A stretch of DNA of 64,000 nt, from assembly GCF_032854445.1 (NCBI RefSeq), contig NC_088295.1, positions 46,985,385-47,049,384 of the forward strand, read 5' to 3'. Each line of letters starts with the position of its first letter. Position 1 is the stretch's first letter. This document shows positions 23,073 through 34,239 of this stretch, one piece after another. The stretch comes from Liolophura sinensis. Its lineage: Eukaryota; Mollusca; Polyplacophora; Chitonida; Chitonidae. The notes beneath the pieces are model-generated. The model did not search any database and was not told where the DNA came from. It saw only the letters and a list, made by a program, of their open reading frames with translations. A program made the position numbers and the translations under genes.

Positions 23073-23212
23073 TTTAACACCTTCGTCTTGGTGTTTATTG
23101 TGTAACCAGTACCGCTAAACCATGTTTCGTGCATTCTCGGGATCTGACGAGGAACGAAACAAGGTTGAGTGGTATCGAGTTACACAATAAAAACCAAGAC
23201 GAAGGTGTTAAA
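23073..23212. mobile_element. 140-bp MITE with 34-bp terminal inverted repeats and TTAA ends
   Basis: The left end TTTAACACCTTCGTCTTGGT (to 23106) and right end CCAAGACGAAGGTGTTAAA (23179-23212) are inverted repeats with a single mismatch over 34 bp. Both ends carry TTAA (23074-23077 and 23208-23211), followed inward by CACCTTCG. TTAA target duplication is the hallmark of the piggyBac superfamily, and some piggyBac-type ends begin with CAC. There is no coding capacity. Confidence 0.8.
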
Positions 23213-24455
23213 GTCTATTCTACCGCATAAATTGAAGAAAATGTGACAAAAACGACACATTTCATGCTGCCATTCTGGTCTACTGCCTCCACTTGGGTCA
23301 TGGCAGTTGACCTAGATACGTCAAAGCCGAGTATGTAAGACGTCGTGTCTTATTGTTGCGTGACGTAGTAATGTAAAAATTTACTATACATGTATTATAA
23401 CGTCATACCGTTGAGTTCAGATTGGAACGTCTTGAAACAAATGGGGTTTTTTTTCAAAGTCATGCCGTCTGGGTGTAAAACATAAAAATATAAAAATAAA
23501 GCGATGTCGATAAACTGTGCGAAATAACACTTTTATCACTGAAGAAAATTCCGATAGTTCACTTTTATATAAATCAGGAAGCAAATCTAACCAGTAAGCA
23601 AACTCAAATTCTTTTATTTGTAGGCATGAATAGCATGAAATGATATTACTCGTTGAAGTAAACGTACCGGCCGGTGTGTTTCGTGACACACTCAATGTTG
23701 TTTGAAAGGTCATCCCTATTTAATATGTATATTTGCACACGGCCCGCAACTGGCAGAATGTGACTTATACCATGTTATAAGCCAGCATACAAAACATGGA
23801 TTGTAAAATTTAAAATGTGTTTGAATTTTTATTTGCATATAACTGTTAAACGTTCCCTTGTACAGTTCTACAGTAGGTGGAGACTTAGTGATATGGTTCA
23901 TGGAAGAGTCCTGGAATGCCTAAGAAAAACTGATGAAAAATTCTTCCATATGATGGTTGATTGAACACGTACAATGTATCAGGTTTTATGAGAAAAAAAA
24001 ACATCCATCCGCGCTGATAATCAGCTTTAATCCCGACACATATTTTTAAGTTCATATCAATATAGTTTTCCCCAGTGGAATGTATTTATTGGTCTGTGGT
24101 TCCTCCTGCACCAGTAATCACCTTATACTAGATAGAAATCCGTCTGCGGGATTCAGCATTCTTCCTGGTTTAATTCACACGCTCGTCGTCATCATCAAAA
24201 TCACTGGTGCAGCAAAAGTACCGTTATCTTTTAACACTGGCCCACAAAAATCTGTTTGACCTTGGCCATCACCTTGAGTGGGTCCTTCTGATATAATCCC
24301 AAACGTCTGTGGGTTTATTCAAATGGTCGTATTGAATTTAAATGAACAATGACTTTAAGGGTGAGCAACCTTTAGTCCCTCAGACTCAATTAAAAAGATG
24401 CATGTGTATTACAATGGACGCGATTTAACTGCTAACAGAAAAGTGTCGTTTCTGT

Positions 24456-24458
<3 letters not shown>

Positions 24459-24486
<28 letters not shown>
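24459..24486. repeat. (CA)n microsatellite
   Basis: About 14 CA units interrupt or truncate core 4 of the array at its 3' side. Confidence 0.9.
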
Positions 24487-25019
24487 TCGTCACCATTTGC
24501 AAAATCTCTGGAGCAACAAAAGTGCCGTTATCTTTTCACAATGGCCACAAAAATCTGTTTCATCTTGACCATCAACTGGACTGCATGGGACTAGCTGATA
24601 ATCCCAGACTCCTGTGGGTTTAGTCTAATGGTCAGTTTGAATTAAAATGAACCGTAACGGCCACCGTTTTTGACCCCTCGGGGTCAATTACAGTTAACAG
24701 CTGGAGTATTATAATGATATGGTTCAATTGTTGATTAAAAAAAACAAAAAAAAAACATTGACTCGCCCTGTAACGGGAGCATCCGGGCGCAGGTGACGAC
24801 AGACTGGGACAAAAATGAGCGTAAACAGTGCTGGAGAATATGGTTGTTGCATTCCTTGCTCGATTATGGCATAATATATGCCTGTATATTTTCGTGTATT
24901 TAATTATTAATATTCATTGATTATTTTGGGCATACTCGACAAATAATGCAGTTTTCCTTTGTTTGTAAGGGTTCTATAGGTAGAAGATAGACTGATCCAA
25001 ATTAAAATTAAGCTACAGT

Positions 25020-25810
25020 CATCTGAAAGACCATTGAAAAGTGTAGTCAAAATGACATTTCCTCATTTGTCTGGATGTTTGTGTTGACTGAATAAAAGAC
25101 GGCGGGTTGCTTGAATTATATGATGAGCTCTATGACCTACATTGATTATCATGGGTGTCGGTAAATGATGTGAAACTGTGTTGTTGTACTGAGTCCCTTT
25201 TAGATGAAGTTCTTCCCTATTCATGCACAAAAACAAGCCATTTCACAATTAAAATAGGGTATTTGGGATGAACAAAACCAAGATGCATATAGCCTATACC
25301 AATTCTGTTAACTGGTGACCAAGTCTGAACCACATTCCTCCTAAAAGCAACAAAAATGTAATTAGATAATTTTACCTTTGAGTAAAAAAATTGCGAACTG
25401 CTACTGTGCATTGCTCATTACATCATCACGCACTGGGAGAGTAAAGCACCTGCATGGTGGTCATCCTTCTATATTCTTGATATTCTAAATATATTTGCAA
25501 TATATTCTTATGTAGGTCACCTGAAGTCAGCACGTATGAAAATAAATTGATTTTAAAATCTGTACATACTTTTATAAGCATATCCGATCGATTCAACAAC
25601 CAAGTGCGGTAGTAATATGATTTGATTTTGATCTTACCTGTTTTCCCATTACTTTATTTTGTAAACTCATGTGTATGTCATTTGTTCTCCATGTTAATTT
25701 GTGTGTATGTATTGATTTTATTGATGAGGCCATGGCCTCATGGTTATTAGGCTGTTGGTAATCCGGGTTAAACAGATAAAGAATTAAATTAAAGTAAATT
25801 AAATTAAATG
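25020..25810 (+). mobile_element. Probable insertion ending in a non-LTR-like 3' tail
   Basis: The homology between array units breaks near 25020 and resumes near 25815. The inserted end reads GAGGCCATGGCCTCATGGTT, GGTAATCCGGGTTAAACAGA, TAAAGAATTAAATTAAAG. This is an A-rich simple tail as left by a LINE or SINE. No coding domain is visible, so the class is an inference. Confidence 0.4.
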
Positions 25811-26455
25811 AGCAGCATCTATATCGTTACAGTAATCATACATTTCTAAATCAGTATAGTTTTCTTCTTAGGTGTACATTCATTGATCCATGATTTACCC
25901 TCCTGAAGAAATCAGCACAGAAATCAATCCGCGGAGTTTACTGGTGTTCCTGGTCTCATACACTCGTCGCCATCACTGCTGCAGCAAAACTACCGTTATC
26001 ATCTACAACAATGACCGCAACAATCAGTTTAATCTTCGCCGTCACTTTGAGAGGGGCTTACCGAAAATTCTGTGGGTTTAATCAAATGGTTGTTTTTGAA
26101 TTAACATGAACCGTGACTTTAAGGGTCAGCAATCTTTTAGTCCTTCAGGATCAATGCGGATTGAAAAGGTCATTATGGTGGACTCGGTTCTTCCCTGAAC
26201 AAAGAGAAATGTTCATTCTATAACGGGACTATTGGCGTACAGGTAACGTCAGTGGGGTAGAAAACTGATCCCGAACAGACATGAGAATACGGTTGGTTGG
26301 AAGACACAATATCCTCGCATTTTAATAACAGCGTTGCTTTAATATAAATCATTATGTGGATTGACGATGTTAGAAACAATATGAGTGGTGACATTTAATT
26401 TTTTGTAACTATTATCACTGCATTTTTATACCCAGTGCTATTTAAGCCATGGTAC

Positions 26456-26475
26456 GGAGGGGGGAGGGGGGGGGG
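26456..26475 (+). other. G-quadruplex-prone G tract
   Basis: GGAGGGGGGAGGGGGGGGGG lies between cores 6 and 7 of the array. Confidence 0.65.
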
Positions 26476-27120
26476 CTCTGTGTACATTGCTACTTTACAG
26501 GCATATACACGAACAGTTATAGAATAAAACAATTAAAGCCATTTCTAACTTGAGATCACATTGATCAGGTCGACACGATATTACTTTCTAAAGCCGAATG
26601 ATACGCTTTAAGATCATATTTCAAATTTTGACTTAAGTCAGAAATGACTTTGTGGAATCGGCCCCAGATGTGCTTGTGCTTATAATGCTTATATCCATTA
26701 TGATTTAAATCTGGAGACAGAAAATATTCATTTAAAAACTTTAACTACATAGGGCCTGGATTGTTGTTCCCAGTCATCGCAGGCTCCTTGGCCAAACTAC
26801 CGTTATTCGTTTTAACAATGACTGAACAAAATCTGATTGACCTTGATCTTCATTTGGATCTAGAACTGGTAATAATCACAGAGGTGTGTGGGTTTAGTCA
26901 AACGACTGAGTGGAAGTAAAATGAACCGTGACTTCAAGGGTCAGAATCCTGCGATCATCTTGGCTTAATGATGGTACGAACTAGCTCCGGTGTTATTATA
27001 ATGCATACGGATCGATAGCTAACAAAACAGAAGTCAATTGAATCTAACGGGATTATCGATGAGCAGGTGACCGCAGTGGGATAAAACTTCCCCTAGAAAA
27101 CGTCTTCTGCAACACGTTTA

Positions 27121-27760
27121 TTCTTTCTTCTTGGCTGCAATGCCCTTTTCCGTGGCCTCTATCGGCATTCCTGTGGGAACAGTATCCCTGTTAACAAAAC
27201 CAGGGTCATGACCCCCTACGAAAAGCCTTTGCAGTCGATGGCGTCCCAGCAGCGATGGTGCATTGTCAGAGAATGTTCAGGACGGCTTTGAAGATGGGGT
27301 TATATGGGACTCAAATCTGTTGCACGCTGTTCAACGTCCAGGCCCTTCGACATTATTGGGACCTGTGGTTTGTAAAGGAACAAGATGAATGCCGAAACGA
27401 GGGATAATGGATATTTTATCACAGGCCCGCTGTTCTGTTCTGCGAAGGGTACGCTTCATTGAACATCGCATTCACACGCACATTCGCCGTCGAGTATTCA
27501 AACTCTGGGCCCATCTTCAATGGTATTGTCCTCGCCCAGCACATTGCCGGATTGCCTTAACCCAAACGGCGTCTCTTGTCATATACACATCTTTAATCAC
27601 AAACACTATCCCTGTGGAAAGTACTTCTCCAATAAAGAGGACCTTTCTTATGTCACTGGAGAAACTTCATTGTTTGGCTCCTGACCTGTACATCAAGGAC
27701 AATGGGTACTTCGTATTGACCCGCGTTCTAAACAACAGCGTCATCTATACACCGTGACGT
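27121..27760 (+). other. Protein-like but broken open region, unknown
   Basis: G+C rises just right of the array. One plus frame (from about 27233) reads VDGVPAAMVHCQRMFRTALK and WDLWFVKEQDECRNEG. An overlapping frame then opens at 27389-27757 (122 residues; RRVFKLWAHLQWYCPRPAHC). Two successive frames suggest either an old frameshifted coding remnant or chance. No domain was recognised. Confidence 0.25.
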
Positions 27761-28339
27761 AAGTCCTCCAACGAATTACAAAGAGCTAACTATTATCCGC
27801 CTACCATTCTGTTAAATCAGAAGTCCATAACCTAAAAGTATGCAACTTCCCTATAGTTAGTTTCCAAGGCACTTCACACTTCTCTTCCATCTCTGACACA
27901 TTATGTGACGTATCTGCGCAGCCAAGTATTTTTTTCTCTACCTCTATTGTGCAGTTAACGTTTGAGAAACGGCTGAGGTATGGTGGGATCCAAATGCGGT
28001 TGAGTTAAATAGACTTAGAAAAGTTACGACAGCGGAGAGTTTTGTAAAAGGACAACAATGTCTTTGATAGCAATTGTATTAGCGTTGCCTGGAAATATAA
28101 AAATAGTCAATGGGTATATAACTGCATACCGTACTCTCGTGTAGTCTTACACGACGTTCGCTTACGACCACCTTTCTTCCACTCCTCCACCTGTCACACG
28201 TCGAAAGAGTCGCTAATATAACTTGTCAAATATCGATGGTAAATTACTTCCTGCACTCAAGTTTTCTCCATTCACAATATGCTGGTCGTATATACGGTAT
28301 ATATAAATGATCTAAACTTTCGCCCATGAACGTGTATAA
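27761..28339. other. No supported feature
   Basis: The sequence is AT-rich and mostly unique, with no repeats or exons that I could support. Confidence 0.4.
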
Positions 28340-28392
28340 TATTTATTTATTTGATTGTGTTTTACGCCGTACTCAGAAAGTATGGCGTAAAA
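28340..28392 (-). mobile_element. SINE-A tail remnant
   Basis: ATTTATTTATTTGATTGTGT then TTTACGCCGTACTCA is the reverse complement of the SINE-A 3' end; only the tail survives. Confidence 0.65.
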
Positions 28393-28609
28393 TAGGATAT
28401 CATCCTACCATCCAAACAACCTCAAAATACATTTATGAGATCAATAGAACTCCCAAAATCTGGCTACAAATACAATACAGTCCTAGATGAAATTTTAGGC
28501 CGATTACCGTATAAGTGATAAATTAAATAAATTTATACAGCGATAAATATAGCATGATAATATTGTTACATGGTGAATAACCCCTTTGGCATCCAATGGC
28601 GTATACGAG

Positions 28610-28716
28610 GCTTAGGCAACCTGCGGATGGCCGTCGATTTTCGCCGGGCCGCCATCGTATAATTGAAGTATAAGTCTCGAGTCCGGCGTAAAACACCAAT
28701 CAAACAAATAAATACA
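28610..28716 (+). mobile_element. SINE-A 3' fragment, internally deleted
   Basis: GGCAACCTGCGGATGGCCGT is followed directly by GCCGCCATCGTATAATTGAA and GGCGTAAAACACCAATCAAA. The central body is shortened. Confidence 0.75.
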
Positions 28717-28719
28717 CGA

Positions 28720-29685
28720 GGCTAAGTGCCACTCACTCAGCACATTGATTGTAGATTAGAATTTATTGCAAAATGTAAGAAACTTTGATACATGCACAGA
28801 CGCTGGGACTAATTAAGGTGACTGTAAGGGAATTCTAAGTGACGTGGAATACACCGCTTACGCTTGTCCGTGCCATTGCGATTGTTCGCATAAGATAACA
28901 CTCTTATCAAACAGTTCACTAAGTGCCGAAAAAGGAACAAAATTTAATCAAGACTGGATGCGAATGTCTGGAAACGTGAGGATGGCAATGCGCCTGATTC
29001 AAGCGTTGTAATCTTCTGAACACAAACAGCTAGAGACAGAGCACAATGCGTGGGCGCGCGTGAGTTAGGCTAGCATGACGAGAAGGAATTGTTTTACAGT
29101 GTACTGGTTAGAGCATCGGAATTAGATGCTCGTGGATTACTAAATATATATACTTTTGTTATAGCAGCTCTTAATGTTCTACATGTTAATTACATTAAAC
29201 ATATATTACATTAATTCGATTCTAAACAAGTAAGGTTGATCTTCACTCGAATAACTTCACACGGGTGAACAGGTAAACTCTTTGTGATTGCATCATTAAT
29301 TAACTTACCTGACATGCTTAATAGATTAGCCCTTACAGATGAGGAAGGGGTATAGGGCGGGGGAGCCCGGGGTCTAATTACGGCTCTCCTAAAACGAGAT
29401 ATATACTTAACCTGGGCGTGTTGGTTTGTGGGAGGGAAAGAAGAATTAAGTCTCCGTCCTGATGCCATTCAGCAGAGATGTAATTTACCTGAGAAACAGT
29501 TGTCCTAGTCACATTTTGATGGAAGGGTGAGTTGCTAACGTTAGACAGGTGTTATACAGTTAATTAATTATGCACAACTGAATGGTGCAATCGGTTCGTC
29601 TGGCCGCTTGGTTTGGTGGTCCGCCAGGTCACGTGATATTGAGATGTACAACTTCTGAGCCCCACCTGCATGACGCCATTCTATC
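28720..29685. other. No supported gene
   Basis: Mostly unique sequence. ACTGGTTAGAGCATCGGAAT at 29103-29122 has an A-box-like word, but no B box follows. Confidence 0.35.
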
Positions 29686-29687
29686 TT

Positions 29688-29946
29688 TTGTGGCATTTCC
29701 ATCAGCTATTGTCATAATGTAAAACTTTAGGCTATGACATGTTTGCACAAAGCTTTCTTGAGTTGAAATGTTTGTCGCATTTCCACCACTTATTGTCATT
29801 AACGAAAACTGTAGGCAACAGTATGGCTGCCCAAAGGTTCCTTGAGTTGAAATGTTTGTCGCATTTCCATAATGTTACTGTCATGATTTAAAACTCTAGC
29901 CAATGGCATGTCTGTTCAAAGATTCCGTGTGTTGAAATGGCATTCC
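29688..29946. repeat. 84-bp tandem repeat, three copies
   Basis: Units begin at about 29690, 29774 and 29858 (GTSGCATTTCCA...) and end TTGAGTTGAAATGTTT. Each contains a TTGTCATNA-AAACT core. Divergence is about 20-25 % by eye. Confidence 0.8.
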
Positions 29947-31231
29947 TTTTAAATTCTGTAGAATGTGGACCTACTCATTCACGAAATATGAGTATTTTTA
30001 AAATAATTAAAAAAAATCAGGTTATGAAAGATGCTAGAAAAGTAACGCATATGTTGAATTATAAGCTTTAAAAATCTGTTTTATTCAAAAGTGAAAAATT
30101 AATTTAATGCACTGTTATTTTTACCCACGTTACACAATGGGAAAGTCAGATTATCGGTAAAATCATGAAAAAAACGACAGCGAAATCTCATTCAGCCACG
30201 ACAGCAGGTCACAAATGGACGTTCATCTCAGCATCTGATGTTCTATCTATACATTTCTTTTTTTCTTCTGGGAGAATATTTATCTGATTAATAAACTGCA
30301 TAAAAAGTTATATTTTCTTCACATCTTGTGAAGCAAGATAAGTCTGAACGCCTGTCAGGATGTATCATGCACAGTAAAGACCCACAGTGCTTTCCATAGC
30401 CCTAGATTGACAGGCATGGGACAGTTAATATTGAAAGTAGTATGTAGTAGTGGAATGATTAGTACGCCGAAACAATGTACCTACTAAAGATCCTGGAAAA
30501 GTAAAATCTTATGTCAAAATTATATTGAATTTCTTTGAAGGGAATTTGCTAAATGGGATGATTCCTCTGTTCCGGAAGCTCTCCTCTAACTGCCTTACAG
30601 CGACATCCCAGCTGAAGTGTTCCCATGAAACACAGTGACCAATCGCACAATAGCTAACCAACTTAACCTACATAGTTCTAGACGTTAAAGTACAAATAAT
30701 ACCGGGTTATTATATTACATATACCCTTGTATTATTAACTCCGGATACAACACGAGTAAACCTAGGCGTCTTTTTCAAAGCGAGGTTGCAACTTCGATTT
30801 GAGGTCTCATAAAAACAGTAGAGATATTTCTCTTTTATTGGGCGAGTTGAGCGAGGCCGCTTCTGGGGATGTATCCGATTGTATCCACCTGACTCCGCGG
30901 TCATCTAAATAAAATATTCTTGAAAACAGCATTAAAGAAACCATAGTTAACTAAACCATCCGTTCGATACCTGTTCATTATCTACATAGTTGTTCCAGAT
31001 TGTCAACCTTATATAAATCTGGACATCTTCCATATTATCTATTGTCTGAAATGACAATATTTAGAAAATAATCAGTCAGCCAAAGAAGCGTACTAAAATC
31101 TCTGAATATACTCTGGCATGTATATATATTGAAAGGTTATAGAGAATATCAGACTAGAAAACCAGGAGTAAAACATGAGCTGTGACGACAGTGTGACAGT
31201 TGGCAAATTGTCACACGAAATCTGGCCACTC

Positions 31232-31385
31232 GTTAGTTTACCTCAGGGTTTTATGCTAACTGTCCATCTGAAGTACAAACTTGGACACCCCCTAGTGCCA
31301 TGGCTTAAGCAGAATTAGATATTAGATTAAAAAAAAATCAAGGTGCAGTGAGCCTAATTGCAATTTATTACATGCCACTGGTATA
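31232..31385 (+). repeat. Dispersed repeat, copy 1 (partner at 58331)
   Basis: TTTACCTCAGG, CTAACTGTCCATCTGAAGTA, GGACACCCCCTAGTGCCATG, GCTTAA and AATTGCAATTTATTA match 58331-58478 in the same order and orientation. No tRNA-like head or terminal repeats are visible, so its class is unknown. Confidence 0.6.
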
Positions 31386-32125
31386 GAAATAATAAAAATC
31401 ATGTGTTGTCATCAAATTTAATAAACAGTCACTTGAGTCACATTTATAATCGGGACACACGTGGGCTTTTCCAAGTCGGATAATGCTTATGTAAAAAATT
31501 GGTCGTTCCGTCATCAGTATACTGTGCCTGGATAGGAGGTTTCAGTGAAGCAGCACTAGAAATATGTCATCATGTAGATCAGCCTGTATAGGTTACACGA
31601 TCGTATTGATTTTCCTTACTATTTGTGTGTTACATTTGTCAACTTCAGCCTCAAAAATATATATCCCCTAACTTTCGAATGGTATACAATACCATACCAT
31701 CACATGCAGCTTCCATCACCCTAGCATTACCACCATTTTTTTAAGCTGTTGTCGCTCTAAGTGAAGTCATAGCATTTTTGTTAACCTCCAAGGTAATAAG
31801 AAGTAACACTAGCAAGACAGTTTTTAGTTCTATCCAAAACAGACAAAATTCTGATATATTTAAACTACGTGCAAACTAACAGCGCAGAAATTTATAGTGC
31901 AACCTCAACAACCTAAAATATCTGTGTGGCAATACTACCCAATCAGTGCTCCTTTACTCTTCAAATCGGAGGCAAATCTTACACGCAATTGCCTGAATAA
32001 GGCATGTGTAACCTATATCAAATAACTTATGTCAAATACACGTTTCACAGAACAATGCCAAATCTGATACTCTCCAATAGCCATAAGGCCTACGCTTCCG
32101 AGCTGATAGTCCTAGTGGAAAGTCC

Positions 32126-32141
32126 AAAAAAAAAAAAAAAA
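32126..32141 (+). repeat. Poly(A) tract
   Basis: A run of 16 A follows AGTCC. It could be the tail of a processed insertion, but no recognisable body lies upstream. Confidence 0.8.
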
Positions 32142-32344
32142 GAAGGATATTCGAGTGAAAGAAAATATCCCTCACTCTCCCCATGAAAGATGGAAAATCG
32201 GATTGCCGCAATAGGATGTGTGTATCAGCTAGATATAATACTGGGCTGTGCGGATTGTCACTATCACTAACCTACTACTTTTGAGATCCTAAATTTCTGC
32301 ACAATAGTATGAAAGGCGAAAAAGGCCACCATGCATTCGGCTTG

Positions 32345-33030
32345 ATACTATGCCACGGTGTTATGCCACTATAGCACAAAGCGATGGTAAGATGATACGA
32401 AGCGATGACACGATGGGACGATGACACGAGGCGATGGTACAATGACCATTGCCTCATAGCTTCGTGCTATCGTGCTCTGAAATATTCTCATGTGGCCGAA
32501 GTCGTGCATTTTGACCTTTATTTCCTTCTTCCGGTACTTGTGCTTTGTCGAAACTGTGACACACTATATTTATTTATTTATTTGAGGTGTTTAACTCCGT
32601 GGTCAGCTTTTTTTTATTTATATCACGGCGGTTCAGTGATCTCTTTGGTCAATGTCCTGGTGCAAGATATGACTGTAAGCATCTAAGAAAGTCAAGTCTA
32701 TTAGTGCCCCACTAACGGTGGTCCGACAATTCGATGGCACTGTAGGATGGCACGATAACAGGAAACGAGGATAAGACAGAGCTGAGCGAGGGAACGATGG
32801 CATGAAATGATGATACAATGTACAATGCGATGACACGATTACACGAAACTTTGGTACGAAGCAATAGTAATCGTGTCATCTTTTCGTGTCATCTTCTAAC
32901 CTATCGGTTAGTCTTATCGTGCTATTGCTTCGTACGATCGTCCCATCGCTTCGTGCCATCGACGCATTGCTTTGTATCACCATCCTCGCATCACTGTGCG
33001 TCATCATTGTGATTCGTGGCATGGTCGAGC
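32345..33030. repeat. Compound CGATGRYACGA repeat with an inverted arm
   Basis: Short 10-11-bp words (CGATGACACGATGG, ACGAAGCGATGG) fill 32385-32450 and 32720-32870. Between 32871 and 33010 the same words run on the opposite strand (TCGTGCTATTGCTTCGTAC). The arms GTACGAAGCAATAG (32854-32867) and CTATTGCTTCGTAC (32922-32935) are a perfect 14-bp inverted repeat. Confidence 0.7.
32565..32640 (-). mobile_element. Very diverged SINE-like tail
   Basis: TTTATTTATTTATTTGAGGTG, TTTAACTCCGTGGTCAGC and TATCACGGCGG keep the layout of an inverted SINE 3' end. Confidence 0.4.
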
Positions 33031-34013
33031 AGAACGACGACGAAAACGATGGTGCGGAGGTGGCCTTAAACAGCTCATATAGTAAATGTAATCTAAAAAG
33101 TCCAGGGATGCATGAACACTAAAAAAACCCTAGCTCGTCAGTGCTCATAGACACCATTGCCAACGATATACAAACATGCAAGTCCATGGGTTAAGTGTGT
33201 TTATGCACTGTTAAATAAACCGGACGCTTTGTCCATATCGTTGTTATGTAGTAACAGGACGTGTACATGTATAGCTGGATTGTAATGGATTGGCCTATAA
33301 CTGTTGCATGGCTGATCAGACCTGTGAATGTAGATATCAACCATATACATTTTGCTCTGTCGCAATTACTCTAACTTACAAAAAAAACACGAAAAACCTC
33401 GTTACTCCAGATCGCTAAAACTTGCATATCTAAGGGTATGTGAACATTTACACCTTATATAGGCATCATATTCTTTCATTCACTGGTCATCAATTTCTAT
33501 AATCTATATGACCTGTTATGAAAAACAGTATGTATATATTGTATGGAATACGGATATTTGCCGTAAATTAAACCTTTAACATTATACATGTATTATATCA
33601 CGCGTCTTAAATGAAACAGGTTTTTGTACTACGTTTATCATCTATTCTATTTTAAAATACATTTATATAAGCAGGTTTATCAATACATACATCAAGCACA
33701 TTGTTACGCAATTGGAAAGTACCGCTTGCTGCGTTATCTTCCCAGGATGTGGTGAGCTTGGTCCACATGGCTGACATGCCAACGCTTGAGTCTATTCACC
33801 GGCATGATTAACTCAACTAGCTAAATTCCATGACACATACAGAAACCTATGTAGAGCGCAAACATTGGAGGGAGGGATTGACAGGAAGGCAACGATGAAT
33901 TTGGGATTTCTGTGTGTTGACAGTAATTCAAAACCAAAGTCAGCAGGCTGCATGTCAGTATAAAAACAAAGCCGCAGGACCACTCCTTGTCGCACTCCCA
34001 TTTTCGGTTTTAG

Positions 34014-34235
34014 CGCCGCGGAGCATCCTGCTCCCGGCGTGCCCTCATCAGGTGTCGGACGCCCGGACAAAGCCAGCAGGTTGATTTGGATCGATATTCC
34101 TCTGATTACCTCCTTGTCATCCTCGGTATTGTGTACCTGAGCTGCTGGGCGCCCTTCAAGTGTCAACATCTCCACATCGCCATTCCTTCACATAGAAACC
34201 ATCTTCAGCTGCCGGGCCCATCTGATGGCTTGTAA
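34014..34235 (+). CDS. Candidate terminal exon with a hydrophobic helix
   Basis: A strong acceptor (CTCCCATTTTCGGTTTTAG) ends at 34013 and the frame stays open for 73 codons to TAA at 34233. The product has a basic start (RRGASCSRRALIR) and a hydrophobic stretch (YLLVILGIVYLSCWAPF). SCWAPF resembles the C-W-x-P-F motif of class A GPCR helix 6, but the residues around it do not fit that family well. The opposite strand is also open (33813-34175, 120 residues), so strand and reality are uncertain. The block is G+C-rich against an AT-rich surround. Confidence 0.28.
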   Translation, partial: RRGASCSRRALIRCRTPGQSQQVDLDRYSSDYLLVILGIVYLSCWAPFKCQHLHIAIPSHRNHLQLPGPSDGL

Positions 34236-34239
34236 GCCT

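Larger units (their letters stand above)
20570..27120 (+). repeat. Array of seven diverged copies of a ~0.35-kb conserved core
   Basis: Cores lie at about 20590-20897, 21958-22305, 22701-23068, 24179-24440 (truncated by a CA repeat), 24484-24858, 25964-26300 and 26774-27120, all in plus orientation. Shared islands in order are: AAAGTACCGTTATCTTTTAA, ACAATGGCC, GACCTTGACC, a GTGGGTTTAGTCAAATGGT anchor (start 20649, 22072, 22832, 24309, 24614, 26071, 26886), ATGAACCGTGACTTTAAGGG, CAATTAGGGTAAACAGCTG, ATTATTATAATGG, CTAACGGGATTA, GAGCAGGTGA and TGGAGAATATGGTTGTTG. Sequence between cores is also homologous (for example 22320-22690 with 23770-24170), giving a base unit of about 0.77-0.82 kb. Larger gaps contain later insertions. 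No copy has an open frame. Confidence 0.85.
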
